This document shows, piece after piece, positions 17,398-26,579 of a stretch of 64,000 nucleotides of DNA. The position numbers were made by a program, and so were the translations under genes. Origin of the DNA: Brucella gallinifaecis (GTDB lineage Bacteria > Pseudomonadota > Alphaproteobacteria > Rhizobiales > Rhizobiaceae); NCBI RefSeq assembly GCF_006476605.1, contig NZ_ML636804.1, positions 1 to 64,000 of the forward strand, read 5' to 3'. The stretch's first letter is position 1. The number at the start of each line of letters is the position of its first letter. The notes beneath the pieces are model-generated. The model made no database searches, was not told the DNA's origin, and saw only the letters and a program-made list of their open reading frames with translations.

Positions 17398-17425
17398 GAA
17401 CGTGGGGATCATGCGCCCCACGTTC
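17398..17425 (+). terminator. Attenuator-like hairpin between pstS and pstC
   Basis: GAACGTGGGG (17398-17407) pairs perfectly with CCCCACGTTC (17416-17425), followed by TTTCTCTTT. Partial termination here would give more PstS than permease, the usual stoichiometry. Confidence 0.78.
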
Positions 17426-17537
17426 TTTCTCTTTGGCGCTGGTCATATAAGACAGGCGCATTCGCGTGGAAATAAGCTTGATGCATATTGTGTTTATAGG
17501 CTAATTCCACATTTTTTGGGGCAACCGGGGAAATTGA

Positions 17538-19031
17538 ATGTCCTTCTTTCTGGTTCTCGTCAGTGTCATTGCAATCGGACTGATCGGTTTCTTTATTGGC
17601 CGACAGCGTGCCATAGCAATTGATAAGGCGCAGCCTGCCGAGTCTGTAGGCGCAAGCGCAGAGAAAATGCATTCTCGCCCGCTTTATCATGGCTGGTGGG
17701 TTTTCCTTGTTTCTGCATTGCCTGCGATCCTGTTTCTCGCAGTCTGGGCGGTCGGCACATCAGTTTATCTTGATCATACAGCAACCTCGCATATGCCTGT
17801 AGCGATTGAAGACGGATCATATTCCGAGCGCAGCCTGCAGCTTGGCATGATCCGAAACCTCTCAGATGGCTTGCAAAAGCTGACACCTGCTGAAATTGAC
17901 GCTCTCCCGCAGACTTATAAGGAAGTGCGTGAAGTGCTTGGCTCGAAAGGCGTAGCACTTGCGACCGAAGGTCAGGACTATATGGTCCCGATTGCACTCT
18001 TCCTTGATAAGGCAAGCAAGGTTTCCCATACCGTTGGCAGTGCAATTGCTCTCGTTATTGCGGTTGCGGGTCTGATTTTCGGCCTGTCGGGTATCAAACG
18101 CCGCACGCGTGCCCGTAACAATGTCGAGCGTATTGTCCTGTGGGGGCTGATTGCTGCATCCGGCATCGCAATTCTTACAACCATTGGCATTGTATTTTCT
18201 GTCCTGTTCCAGACCGTGAGCTTCTTCCAGTCGATCGCACCGATGGACTTCTTCTTCGGTACAGTCTGGGATCCGCGTTTTGCAGCCGCAGGCTCTGGTG
18301 GCGAAGTTGGTCAGTTTGGTCTGATCCCGCTTCTGGCCGGTACTCTTTATATTGCTTTTGTCGCCATGCTGTTTGCGGTTCCGGTTGGGCTGTTTTCGGC
18401 AATTTACATGGCTGAATATGCATCGCCGCGCGTGCGCACAGTGGTCAAGCCGGTGCTGGAACTTCTGGCCGGTATTCCGACCATTGTTTATGGTTTCTTT
18501 GCGCTTGTAACGGTTGGTCCGTTTTTGCGTGATCTCTCCATGGCAATCGCTGGTGGCCAGGGTTTTATCATGGCGCAGAGCGTGTTGACCGCAGGCATCG
18601 TCATGGGTGTGATGCTGATCCCGTTTGTGTCATCGCTGTCTGATGACATTATCACGGCAGTACCCGGTTCATTGCGCGATGGCTCACTGGGTCTTGGTGC
18701 TACGCGCTCTGAGACAATCAAGCGGGTCGTCCTGCCCGCAGCCCTTCCGGGTATTGTTGGCGCACTTTTGATGACTGCCTCGCGTGCGATTGGTGAAACC
18801 ATGATCGTGGTGCTTGCAGCCGGTGTTGCAGCCCGCCTTTCGGCCAATCCTTTTGAAGCGATGACGACAATCACTGTAAAAATCGTCAGCCAGCTTACAG
18901 GCGATCTTGAGTTTGATTCCCCGCAGACACTTGTTGCCTTCGCATTGGGTCTCACCCTTTTTGTGCTGACGCTGATCATGAACATCTTTGCGCTCTACAT
19001 CGTTCGCAAGTACCGGGAGCAGTACGAATAA
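17538..19031 (+). CDS. pstC: Phosphate ABC transporter permease PstC
   Basis: PstC forms the phosphate channel with PstA in the inner membrane. At 497 residues it is longer than the E. coli protein (about 320). The N-terminal 200 residues hold extra membrane segments and a soluble stretch, as in other Rhizobiales. The C-terminal half carries the MetI-like permease domain with the GSLRDGSLGLGATRSETIKRVVLPAALPG ABC-contact loop and ASRAIGETMIVVLAAG. pstA overlaps its stop codon (TAATG). Confidence 0.94.
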   Translation: MSFFLVLVSVIAIGLIGFFIGRQRAIAIDKAQPAESVGASAEKMHSRPLYHGWWVFLVSALPAILFLAVWAVGTSVYLDHTATSHMPVAIEDGSYSERSLQLGMIRNLSDGLQKLTPAEIDALPQTYKEVREVLGSKGVALATEGQDYMVPIALFLDKASKVSHTVGSAIALVIAVAGLIFGLSGIKRRTRARNNVERIVLWGLIAASGIAILTTIGIVFSVLFQTVSFFQSIAPMDFFFGTVWDPRFAAAGSGGEVGQFGLIPLLAGTLYIAFVAMLFAVPVGLFSAIYMAEYASPRVRTVVKPVLELLAGIPTIVYGFFALVTVGPFLRDLSMAIAGGQGFIMAQSVLTAGIVMGVMLIPFVSSLSDDIITAVPGSLRDGSLGLGATRSETIKRVVLPAALPGIVGALLMTASRAIGETMIVVLAAGVAARLSANPFEAMTTITVKIVSQLTGDLEFDSPQTLVAFALGLTLFVLTLIMNIFALYIVRKYREQYE

Positions 19032-20347
19032 TGACCGATTCAACCCTGAATGCTGGCACTGCGGTGGCAAAGCCTGAGCGTCGCGATATCGGTATCAAGC
19101 GTCGCTACGCTGCTGAACGCCGCTTCCGTTTCTATGGTATCATTGCCATTGCGATTGGTGTGTTCTTTCTTTGCGCACTTTTGTTCTCGGTCTTCTCCAA
19201 GGGCTATACGGCTTTCGGACAGACAACGATCTATCTGCCGGTCAAGCTTGACGCGCAGGTCATCGATCCGGGCAACAAGCTTGCAAGTGATCCGAATGTT
19301 CTGATCACCGCCAATTATCCGCTTCTGGTGCGCAATGCTCTGGCTGAAAAGCTTGGCGTTCCAACCACAGATCGTGCTGAAATGCGTGAAGTCGGGCGCT
19401 TCTTCTCTGATGGTGTTCGTGTTCAGCTTCGCCAGATGGTGATGGATAATCCGTCGCTGATTGGCACGACGCAGACGATCCCTGTTCTGGCGGCTGCGGA
19501 TATTGATTCTGCCTATAAAGGCCAGATCGATATTTCGGTCCCTGAAGCAAATCGCAAGGTTTCAGATCGTCAGTTTTCCTGGATCAAGAAACTGACCGAT
19601 GAAGGCATTATGAGCGAGGCCTTCAACTGGGGGCTGTTTACCAATGGTGCTTCCAGCCGGCCTGAAACTGCGGGGTTGGGTGTTGCGCTGGTCGGTTCGT
19701 TCTACATGATGATGATCGTTCTGGTTCTGGCATTGCCTATTGGTGTGGCAGCTTCCATCTATCTGGAAGAATATGCCAAGAAAAACCGCCTGACCGATCT
19801 GATTGAAGTCAATATCAACAATCTGGCTGCTGTTCCCTCGATTGTGTTTGGCCTGCTTGGTCTTGCCGTCTTCATCAACTTCTTCAATCTGCCGCGCTCC
19901 GCGTCGATTGTTGGTGGTCTGGTGCTGACGCTGATGACGCTTCCAACCATTATCATCGCAACACGCTCTGCCCTTCGCGCTGTTCCTCCATCGATCCGAG
20001 CGGCAGCACTTGGCCTTGGAGCATCAAAAACACAGATGGTCTTTCATCATGTGTTGCCGCTTGCAGCGCCCGGCATTCTGACCGGAACGATTATCGGTCT
20101 TGCGCAGGCACTGGGTGAAACCGCACCGCTGCTTCTGATCGGCATGGTGGCCTTTGTTGCCAATATGCCGGCAACACCGATGGATCCTGCCACGGCTTTG
20201 CCTGTGCAGATATTCATGTGGGCCAATGAAGCCGAACGTGCCTTTGTGGAACGGACATCAGGCGCTATTATTGTTTTGCTCCTGTTCCTTGCCGTCATGA
20301 ACATCTTAGCAATTATTCTGCGCCGCCGCTTTGAGCGCCGCTGGTAA
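19031..20347 (+). CDS. pstA: Phosphate ABC transporter permease PstA
   Basis: This is the second channel subunit, with 438 residues against about 300 in E. coli. A periplasmic insert of about 150 residues follows the first membrane helix ([20 protein letters not shown]). The permease domain has [24 protein letters not shown], the coupling loop [29 protein letters not shown] and [13 protein letters not shown]. The start overlaps pstC by one base, implying coupled translation. Confidence 0.94.
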   Translation: MTDSTLNAGTAVAKPERRDIGIKRRYAAERRFRFYGIIAIAIGVFFLCALLFSVFSKGYTAFGQTTIYLPVKLDAQVIDPGNKLASDPNVLITANYPLLVRNALAEKLGVPTTDRAEMREVGRFFSDGVRVQLRQMVMDNPSLIGTTQTIPVLAAADIDSAYKGQIDISVPEANRKVSDRQFSWIKKLTDEGIMSEAFNWGLFTNGASSRPETAGLGVALVGSFYMMMIVLVLALPIGVAASIYLEEYAKKNRLTDLIEVNINNLAAVPSIVFGLLGLAVFINFFNLPRSASIVGGLVLTLMTLPTIIIATRSALRAVPPSIRAAALGLGASKTQMVFHHVLPLAAPGILTGTIIGLAQALGETAPLLLIGMVAFVANMPATPMDPATALPVQIFMWANEAERAFVERTSGAIIVLLLFLAVMNILAIILRRRFERRW

Positions 20348-20358
20348 ACGGGAGAGAA

Positions 20359-21183
20359 ATGATGAATCTCATGACTGAACGATCTCTCGAAAAAGCCGTA
20401 GGAGAAAAAATGAACGCCGACGCCCCTTCCATCAAAATGCGTGGCGACAAGGTCTGTGTGTTCTATGGCGAAAAACAGGCTCTGTTTGAAGTTGATCTGG
20501 ATGTGCCGGAAAAGATGGTTACAGCTTTGATCGGTCCTTCGGGTTGTGGCAAATCCACCTTCCTGCGTTCGCTTAATCGTATGAATGATACGATTGAAGG
20601 TTGCCGCATCACCGGCAATATCACGCTCGACAATGAGGATATCTACGATCCGAAGATCGACGTAGTTGAATTGCGTGCCCGTGTTGGCATGGTGTTCCAG
20701 AAGCCCAATCCGTTTCCGAAGTCGATTTTCGAGAACGTGGCTTATGGCCCGCGTATTCATGGCCTGGCACGCAACAAGACCGATCTGGAAGAAATCGTCG
20801 TCACAAGCTTGAAGAAGGCCAGCCTCTTTGAAGAAGTGAAGGATCGTCTGCATGATGCCGGCACTGGTCTTTCGGGTGGTCAGCAGCAGCGTTTATGCAT
20901 TGCTCGCGCCATTGCGGTCAGCCCTGAAGTCATTCTGATGGATGAGCCTTGCTCGGCACTTGATCCGATTGCAACGGCCAAGGTTGAAGAACTGATCGAT
21001 GAGCTGCGTCAGAATTACACGATCGTGATTGTCACCCACTCCATGCAGCAGGCGGCCCGTGTTTCACAGCGCACTGCCATGTTCCATCTGGGCAATCTGG
21101 TCGAGGTTGGCGACACGGATGTGATGTTCACTGCGCCAACCGAAAAGCGCACGCAGGACTATATCACGGGTCGTTTTGGCTAA
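20359..21183 (+). CDS. pstB: Phosphate ABC transporter ATP-binding protein
   Basis: PstB powers phosphate import by ATP hydrolysis on the cytoplasmic face. The 274 residues contain Walker [10 protein letters not shown] (near residue 55), the Q-loop in [12 protein letters not shown], the ABC signature [16 protein letters not shown], Walker [14 protein letters not shown] and the switch His in [20 protein letters not shown] site precedes ATG 20359. ATG codons four codons further in and at 20410 are possible alternatives. Confidence 0.96.
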   Translation: MMNLMTERSLEKAVGEKMNADAPSIKMRGDKVCVFYGEKQALFEVDLDVPEKMVTALIGPSGCGKSTFLRSLNRMNDTIEGCRITGNITLDNEDIYDPKIDVVELRARVGMVFQKPNPFPKSIFENVAYGPRIHGLARNKTDLEEIVVTSLKKASLFEEVKDRLHDAGTGLSGGQQQRLCIARAIAVSPEVILMDEPCSALDPIATAKVEELIDELRQNYTIVIVTHSMQQAARVSQRTAMFHLGNLVEVGDTDVMFTAPTEKRTQDYITGRFG

Positions 21184-21251
21184 ACACTATTTCAGCAAAA
21201 GCAGGAATCGATTGTGGTTCTGCTTTCCGCGTTTTTAATCGGAGGTCTATT

Positions 21252-21974
21252 ATGGCGTCTCAGCATACTGTTAGCGCATATGACGAAGAACTTCAGTTTC
21301 TGACCCACAAGATCGCCGAAATGGGCGGTCATGCCGAGCGCATGGTCGAGCAGTCGGTTGCAGCAATTGTTAATGCCGATAATGCATTGGCACAGCGTGT
21401 TATCTCCGACGATCTTATTCTGGATGCAAGTGAGCGCGAGATCGACGACAAGGCGGTGATGATCATTGCCAAGCGTCAGCCAATGGCTGTTGACCTGCGC
21501 GAAATCATTGGTTCGATCCGTATTTCGGCTGATCTTGAGCGCGTGGGCGATCTTGGCAAGAACATCGCCAAGCGTGTTGCTGCCGTCTCGGAATCGCGCC
21601 AGCCAGGCAAGCTTTATCGTGGGCTTGAGACGCTGGCTGAGCTGGCTTTGACACAGTTGAAAGATGTGCTCGATGCCTATGCAACGCGCTCCGTACAACA
21701 GATCAATGTTGTTCGTGATCGTGATGATGAAATCGATGCCATGTACACCTCGCTGTTTCGCGAGTTGCTCACCTATATGATGGAAGATCCGCGCAATATT
21801 TCAGCCTGTACGCATCTTCTGTTCTGCGCCAAGAATATTGAGCGCATAGGTGATCACGCAACCAATATTGCCGAGACGGTCTATTATATCGTCACCGGTC
21901 TGCAAATGCCTGCGGAACGTCCGAAAGAAGACCTGAGCCACGGTATTGTCGTGGACGAGGCACCTAAATCCTGA
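21252..21974 (+). CDS. phoU: Phosphate regulon accessory protein PhoU
   Basis: PhoU links PstSCAB transport state to the sensor kinase PhoR and damps the Pho response when phosphate is plentiful. The 240-residue protein consists of two three-helix PhoU repeats, with the metal-binding Glu/Asp patterns in SIRISADLERVGDLGKNIAKR (about residues 85-105) and KNIERIGDHATNIAETVYYIV (about 195-215). A GGAGG site is 6 bases before ATG 21252. Confidence 0.95.
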   Translation: MASQHTVSAYDEELQFLTHKIAEMGGHAERMVEQSVAAIVNADNALAQRVISDDLILDASEREIDDKAVMIIAKRQPMAVDLREIIGSIRISADLERVGDLGKNIAKRVAAVSESRQPGKLYRGLETLAELALTQLKDVLDAYATRSVQQINVVRDRDDEIDAMYTSLFRELLTYMMEDPRNISACTHLLFCAKNIERIGDHATNIAETVYYIVTGLQMPAERPKEDLSHGIVVDEAPKS

Positions 21975-22098
21975 TGATAATTTACGCCGTATTATTGCGG
22001 CGCAAATTCTGAATATATGTAAGAATAGCGCGGCGGCACGCGGTCGATTGGGGGCTTGTATCTACAGCTCGCTGCTTTTTGAATAGGAAATACTCCAC

Positions 22099-22785
22099 AT
22101 GTCACAGGCACCCAAAATTGCTGTGGTTGAAGATGAAGAAGCTCTGAGCGTGCTCCTGCGCTATAATCTCGAGGCAGAAGGCTATCATGTTGATGCGATC
22201 TTGCGCGGAGATGAAGCCGAAATTGCGCTTCGTGAGAATGTTCCCGACCTTCTTATTCTTGATTGGATGCTGCCGGGTGTTTCCGGGATAGAGCTTTGCC
22301 GTCGACTGCGCCAATGGCCGGAAACTGAACGCCTGCCGATCATCATGCTGACTGCACGCGGTGAGGAAAGCGAACGGGTTCGGGGTTTGAGCGTTGGTGC
22401 CGACGATTATGTGGTCAAACCGTTTTCAACACCGGAATTGCTGGCTCGTGTCAAAGCGATGCTACGCCGTGCCAATCCAAGTGTGCTCTCGCATGTGTTG
22501 AAAGTCGGTGATCTTGTGCTCGATCGTCAGCAGCATCGGGTATATCGCAAGGAAAAAGAAATCCGCTTAGGACCGACAGAATTCCGCTTGCTTGAATATT
22601 TCATGATGTCGCCGGGACGTGTTTTCTCGCGCAGCCAGCTGCTCGATGGCGTCTGGGGACCGGATATTTATGTCGATGATCGCACGGTTGATGTGCATGT
22701 CGGGCGCTTGCGCAAGGCAATCAATGTCGGTCGGGCGCCTGATCCTATCCGCACAGTACGCGGCGCCGGCTATTCCTTTGGGTAA
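22099..22785 (+). CDS. phoB: Phosphate response regulator PhoB
   Basis: PhoB is the OmpR-family activator that binds PHO boxes when phosphate is scarce. The 228 residues show a receiver domain with the acidic pair EDEE at 11-14, phospho-acceptor Asp55 in LILDWMLPG and KPF near 105, then a winged helix ending RTVRGAGYSFG. It closes the pst-phoU cluster, 124 bases after phoU. The partner kinase phoR is not in this window. A terminator follows. Confidence 0.95.
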   Translation: MSQAPKIAVVEDEEALSVLLRYNLEAEGYHVDAILRGDEAEIALRENVPDLLILDWMLPGVSGIELCRRLRQWPETERLPIIMLTARGEESERVRGLSVGADDYVVKPFSTPELLARVKAMLRRANPSVLSHVLKVGDLVLDRQQHRVYRKEKEIRLGPTEFRLLEYFMMSPGRVFSRSQLLDGVWGPDIYVDDRTVDVHVGRLRKAINVGRAPDPIRTVRGAGYSFG

Positions 22786-23402
22786 TTGCCGGCATCCCGT
22801 ATCAAACATGAATTTATGCTCCGCCATTCGAGAAGAATGGCGGAGTTTTTATTGCTGGACGCGCTTTGAAAATACCGATTCGCAAAGTTTCAGCTTCGAT
22901 TTGTTCCAAAATGGCTCGCATCACGTAATATTACATCGATCCGGGTAAAGTTGATCGCCTTTCATTCAGGGCGTGTAAAAAGGCGTTTTTGGGAAAATTT
23001 TTTAAATTAAAAATAGCATTTTGAAAAATTACAGGAAAAAGCAAATTAAGGCAGAGATGTGGCCTGTATTGGAGCGCTTTCTATCGCCTGAAATCAATAA
23101 CTTACAAGAACCGTAGCAGTTTATTAAGGTTTTATTAATATATTTGAATGGTTTGCTGTCAAAATTAACCGCTTAATACAGATCTGTTTTGCTGCTGTAA
23201 TGAGGGTGATGTGGTTTCAAAATTTGACCCATTGCCTTTTTTTGGCCTAAAAATTCAAAAAACATGATGAAGTTGAGTGACAGCAGAATTTTTGATTTCC
23301 GTTTTATTTGGCTTTGCATCGCAGCCTGCTTCCATAGAACCTGTTCAGGACGGAAGTGAGGTTGGATCAATTAAGGGTCGTAACTATGAGATTGAACCAT
23401 TG
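22786..23402. other. AT-rich noncoding gap after phoB
   Basis: Apart from the phoB terminator at 22819-22850 I see no gene in these roughly 600 bases. The tract at 22980-23170 is rich in A and T and would include the promoter of the SleB-like lipoprotein. Confidence 0.5.
22819..22850 (+). terminator. Terminator after phoB
   Basis: CTCCGCCATTC (22819-22829) pairs perfectly with GAATGGCGGAG (22835-22845) and is followed by five T. Confidence 0.93.
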
Positions 23403-24344
23403 ATGTGCGCTGCTAAGTGGAAATTGCCTGTTATTGTCGGGCTGTTCGTTGCACCATTTTTGGTGACAGGTTGCACGACGACTGGTGGTTCCACCAAGGC
23501 TGAAAAGACCGTGGCAACGAGCAACGTCAAGACGGTCAAGGGTGTCAAGACTTTCACCTATACAGCCAGAGACCGCGAATGCCTTGAGCGTGCAATGTTC
23601 TTTGAATCAAATCGTTCAAGCCCCGATGGTTTGATGGCTGTGGGTACGGTTGTGATGAACCGTCTTGCATCGGGCAGCTATCCCAATACGATTTGCGGCG
23701 TTGTCGGTCAGAAGAACCAGTTTGCCCCCGGTGTTTTGACACGCAAGATGAATTCAAAGGCTCTGCCTGATGTTCAGGCTGCAGCTGATGCCGTTCTCAA
23801 GGGGAAACGTCATCCTTCCTTAAAGAATGCGATGTTCTTCCACACGGCGGGCCTCAAGTTCCCTTATAAAAACATGCATTATGTGCTGGTTGCCGGTGGA
23901 AATTCTTTTTACGAAAAGCGTGGTCGTGACGGTCAATTGCAGAACCCGGTTCCGCAGACACCTTACACTCTCGCTTATGTATCGACACCTCAGTCGCCTT
24001 CAGTGCCAGAGGGACCATTCTATAATGTGACCACGCAGCAGGATGTCACTGTAGCTCAGGCGCAGCCAACGGTGCAGGTTGCTTTGGCTGAAGCTGCGAA
24101 ATCAACTCAAACGCAGCAAAATGACGGTACTGGCCCGCAGGCCCGTGGTGATCGTGTTGCAACGCTTCCTGTGAAGCCTGATGAAAAACCAGTGCTGACG
24201 CAGGTTGCAAGCTATCAACCCGCATTTGATGAAGCGTCTCCATCTGCCCAGAACGCATCTCTTGGCTACGTGGCCGATAAGAAGCATGTTGATGCAATTG
24301 GTGCGCTGCTTCTTGCGCAGGAACGCCCGGAAACACCGCTTTAA
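23403..24344 (+). CDS. SleB-like cell wall hydrolase, putative lipoprotein
   Basis: From ATG 23403 the protein has 313 residues. A lipoprotein signal (MCAAKWKLPVIVGLFVAPFL then VTGC) places it at the membrane. The Hydrolase_2/SleB domain follows: RECLERAMFFESNRSSPDGLMAVGTVVMNRL, with the catalytic Glu in FES, then YPNTICGVVGQKNQFAPGVL and a NAMFFHTAG segment. The last 120 residues are low-complexity and rich in Gln and Ala. Such enzymes cleave peptidoglycan glycan strands. A longer frame from a GTG at 23277 is possible but would hide the signal peptide. Confidence 0.82.
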   Translation: MCAAKWKLPVIVGLFVAPFLVTGCTTTGGSTKAEKTVATSNVKTVKGVKTFTYTARDRECLERAMFFESNRSSPDGLMAVGTVVMNRLASGSYPNTICGVVGQKNQFAPGVLTRKMNSKALPDVQAAADAVLKGKRHPSLKNAMFFHTAGLKFPYKNMHYVLVAGGNSFYEKRGRDGQLQNPVPQTPYTLAYVSTPQSPSVPEGPFYNVTTQQDVTVAQAQPTVQVALAEAAKSTQTQQNDGTGPQARGDRVATLPVKPDEKPVLTQVASYQPAFDEASPSAQNASLGYVADKKHVDAIGALLLAQERPETPL

Positions 24345-24380
24345 GCGGCGTTTTTACCGACTTTACAAGCTGTCCTGATA

Positions 24381-24429
24381 TTCAAAGCGCATTTCGACTT
24401 GATATTTTCAAGCCGAAATGCGCTTTGAA
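24381..24429. terminator. Bidirectional long hairpin
   Basis: TTCAAAGCGCATTTCG (24381-24396) is the exact complement of CGAAATGCGCTTTGAA (24414-24429). Inside, CTTGA and TCAAG extend the stem to about 22 pairs. It lies between two convergent genes. Confidence 0.8.
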
Positions 24430-24430
24430 T

Positions 24431-24655
24431 TTAGTCATCATTCTTTTTTTGATATTTGTTGCGGTATCGTGCGGCGTTGCGTATTTCCCTGTTTGTGCGA
24501 TGGGAAATCTCTAATTGTAAAAGGCAATTCGAATATTCCGTACTGCCTCTCGGGAATTGCAGGTCATCGCAGGTTTCCCTGTCCGAATCTATCGAAGTGA
24601 TGGTGCATGCTGATAAAAGTAAAACGAGTATAGATATAAAAAATAGATTATTCAT
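24431..24655 (-). CDS. Small lipoprotein with paired cysteines (paralogue 1)
   Basis: This 74-residue protein has a lipoprotein signal ending LLLSAC at Cys17. The mature part shows ETCDD ... F ... GS ... YSNCLLQLE ... R, two cysteines 19 residues apart, then an Arg-rich tail. The same pattern recurs in the next gene, so the two are paralogues in tandem. I know of no experimentally defined function. It probably sits in the inner leaflet of the outer membrane or in the inner membrane. Confidence 0.75.
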   Translation of the reverse strand: MNNLFFISILVLLLSACTITSIDSDRETCDDLQFPRGSTEYSNCLLQLEISHRTNREIRNAARYRNKYQKKNDD

Positions 24656-24751
24656 TTATTATTTCCTGAAATTGTATTAATAATAATGAAAAAAATAATA
24701 GTAAATATCTCACGGCAGTGAAATTCTTTCAACCAATAATGCCTGTGTGAT

Positions 24752-25015
24752 TTATTTATTCAGAATAACCGGCACCGGCTGGTAAATAACCATTGGCCTT
24801 TCATAGAAGTCAGGCTGGTTTTGCCATGCACGACGATCTGCACGGCGGTCGAGATCAAGCCGCATCATGCAATTGGCAAAATTATCGGATTTTTGTTTAA
24901 AACCATAATTGCGGCAGGTTTCTTCATCGGCTGCACGGCGCTGTTCAGGTGTCATGGTCTGGCAGCTGGCAAGCAGGGTTGTCAAACCAAGGATAATCAG
25001 CACATTTTTCTTCAT
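24752..25015 (-). CDS. Small lipoprotein with paired cysteines (paralogue 2)
   Basis: From ATG 25015 there are 87 residues: a lipoprotein signal MKKNVLIILGLTTLLASC, then EETCRNYGF ... KSDNFANCMMRLDLDRR and a Pro-rich C-terminus ending PVPVILNK. The ETC-x-x-x-x-F and NC-M-x-x-L pattern matches the downstream gene. Similar small lipoproteins are common in Rhizobiales but uncharacterised. The start is chosen from the signal peptide. Confidence 0.77.
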   Translation of the reverse strand: MKKNVLIILGLTTLLASCQTMTPEQRRAADEETCRNYGFKQKSDNFANCMMRLDLDRRADRRAWQNQPDFYERPMVIYQPVPVILNK

Positions 25016-25149
25016 AACTGTTGCTTTCGTTGAGCAAAAATTTATTCGGCCGCACAATGAATATAGTGCAATTGCAGTAAAAATAGTGGTGAAATTATGC
25101 CTTCTGATACACTGCTACTGATTCTTTCAAAGGTGAGGCTTGCAGCCAT

Positions 25150-26403
25150 ATGGCACATGACATGAACACGCCCGTTATAGATCCGGTAAAACTCGAACGT
25201 CTGGCCGAAGTGGCCGTGCGGGTCGGTTTGCAATTGCGCGAAGGGCAGGACCTCGTCATCACAGCACCTGTTGTTGCTTTACCGCTTGTGCGGTTGATTG
25301 CCAAACATGCTTATAAGTCTGGTGCGGGTTTGGTGACGCCATTTTTCTCCGATGATGCGATTGCGCTGGCGCGTTATGAAAACGCATCTGATGCGAGCTT
25401 TGATCGTGCTGCTGACTGGCTCTATGAAGGCATGGCCAAGGCCTATGCCAATGGTGCGGCCCGTCTTGCAATTGCCGCTGATAACCCAATGCTTTTATCT
25501 GCACAGGACCCGGCAAAGGTTTCGCGCGCCAATCGTGCCAATTCCAAAGCCTACCAGCCGGCTCTGGAAAAGATTGCAGGCTTTGATATCAACTGGAACA
25601 TCATTTCCTATCCGAACCCGGAATGGGCGAAACTGATGTTCCCCGAAGACACGGCAGATGTTGCAACCCGCAAGCTGGCTGATGCGATTTTTGCAGCCTC
25701 GCGTGTTGATGTCGATGATCCGGTTGGTGCATGGGCCGCACATAATGCAGCATTGCGCACCCGTACGCGCTATCTTAATGGCAAGGCTTACAGTGCCCTG
25801 CATTTCAAGGGACCGGGCACCGATCTGACCGTTGGTCTTGCCGATGGCCACAAATGGCACGGCGGCGCATCAACGGCCAAGAATGGCATTACATGCAATC
25901 CGAATATCCCGACCGAAGAAGTGTTTACAACACCGCATGCACTGCGCGTTGATGGCCATGTGTCGAGCACCAAGCCGCTGTCGCATCAAGGCACGCTGAT
26001 TGATGACATCTCTGTCCGCTTTGAATCGGGCCGCATTGTTGAAGCCAGCGCCAGCCGTGGCGAAGAGGTTCTCAACAAGGTTCTGGATACAGATGAAGGC
26101 GCACGTCGTCTGGGCGAAGTGGCGCTGGTTCCGCATTCTTCACCAATCTCGCAGAGCGGACTTTTGTTTTACAATACCCTGTTTGATGAAAATGCTGCGA
26201 GCCATATCGCGCTCGGCCAGTGCTATTCGAAATGCTTTATCGATGGTGCAAAACTGACGCCGGAACAGATCAAAGCACAGGGTGGCAATTCGAGCCTGAT
26301 CCATATCGACTGGATGATCGGTTCAGACAAGATTGACGTTGATGGTGTTAATGCCGATGGCAGCCGCGAGCCTGTCATGCGTGGCGGCGAATGGGCCAAT
26401 TGA
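25150..26403 (+). CDS. M29-family aminopeptidase
   Basis: The 417-residue protein is a thermophilic-aminopeptidase (AmpS/PepS, M29) homologue, a cytosolic cobalt- or zinc-dependent exopeptidase. Family features are the LAEVAVRVGLQLREGQDLVI start, TDLTVGLADGHKW, NIPTEEVFTTPHALRVDG (metal-ligand Glu), RLGEVALVPHSSPIS, LFYNTLFDENAASHIALG (metal-ligand Glu and His) and HIDWMIGSDKIDVDG (His and Asp). All expected ligands are visible. It is monocistronic, with a strong terminator. Confidence 0.93.
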   Translation: MAHDMNTPVIDPVKLERLAEVAVRVGLQLREGQDLVITAPVVALPLVRLIAKHAYKSGAGLVTPFFSDDAIALARYENASDASFDRAADWLYEGMAKAYANGAARLAIAADNPMLLSAQDPAKVSRANRANSKAYQPALEKIAGFDINWNIISYPNPEWAKLMFPEDTADVATRKLADAIFAASRVDVDDPVGAWAAHNAALRTRTRYLNGKAYSALHFKGPGTDLTVGLADGHKWHGGASTAKNGITCNPNIPTEEVFTTPHALRVDGHVSSTKPLSHQGTLIDDISVRFESGRIVEASASRGEEVLNKVLDTDEGARRLGEVALVPHSSPISQSGLLFYNTLFDENAASHIALGQCYSKCFIDGAKLTPEQIKAQGGNSSLIHIDWMIGSDKIDVDGVNADGSREPVMRGGEWAN

Positions 26404-26408
26404 TATAG

Positions 26409-26435
26409 AAAAGGCCGGGAATTTCCCGGCCTTTT
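26409..26435 (+). terminator. Terminator after M29 aminopeptidase
   Basis: AAAAGGCCGGGA pairs perfectly with TCCCGGCCTTTT over an ATT loop. Confidence 0.88.
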
Positions 26436-26499
26436 CTTTACAGTCGCAGGACTATTCATTTTGGTGTTATGACGTGTCGAAAATGGTGGATTTCGAGAA

Positions 26500-26536
26500 C
26501 CGGAGCGGAATGTACTTAAAGCTACATGAGCACCGG
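26500..26536. repeat. Imperfect palindrome in the aminopeptidase-dps gap
   Basis: CCGGAGC ... ATGTA and TACAT ... GC-A-CCGG form an interrupted stem. The surrounding block (26475-26580, including CGAGAACCGGAGCGG) looks like a dispersed Rhizobiales intergenic element, but I cannot confirm copies from this window alone. Confidence 0.45.
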
Positions 26537-26579
26537 AAACGCAGAAAAACGCCATTTGCAGACCGTCAGAGCGTCAAAA

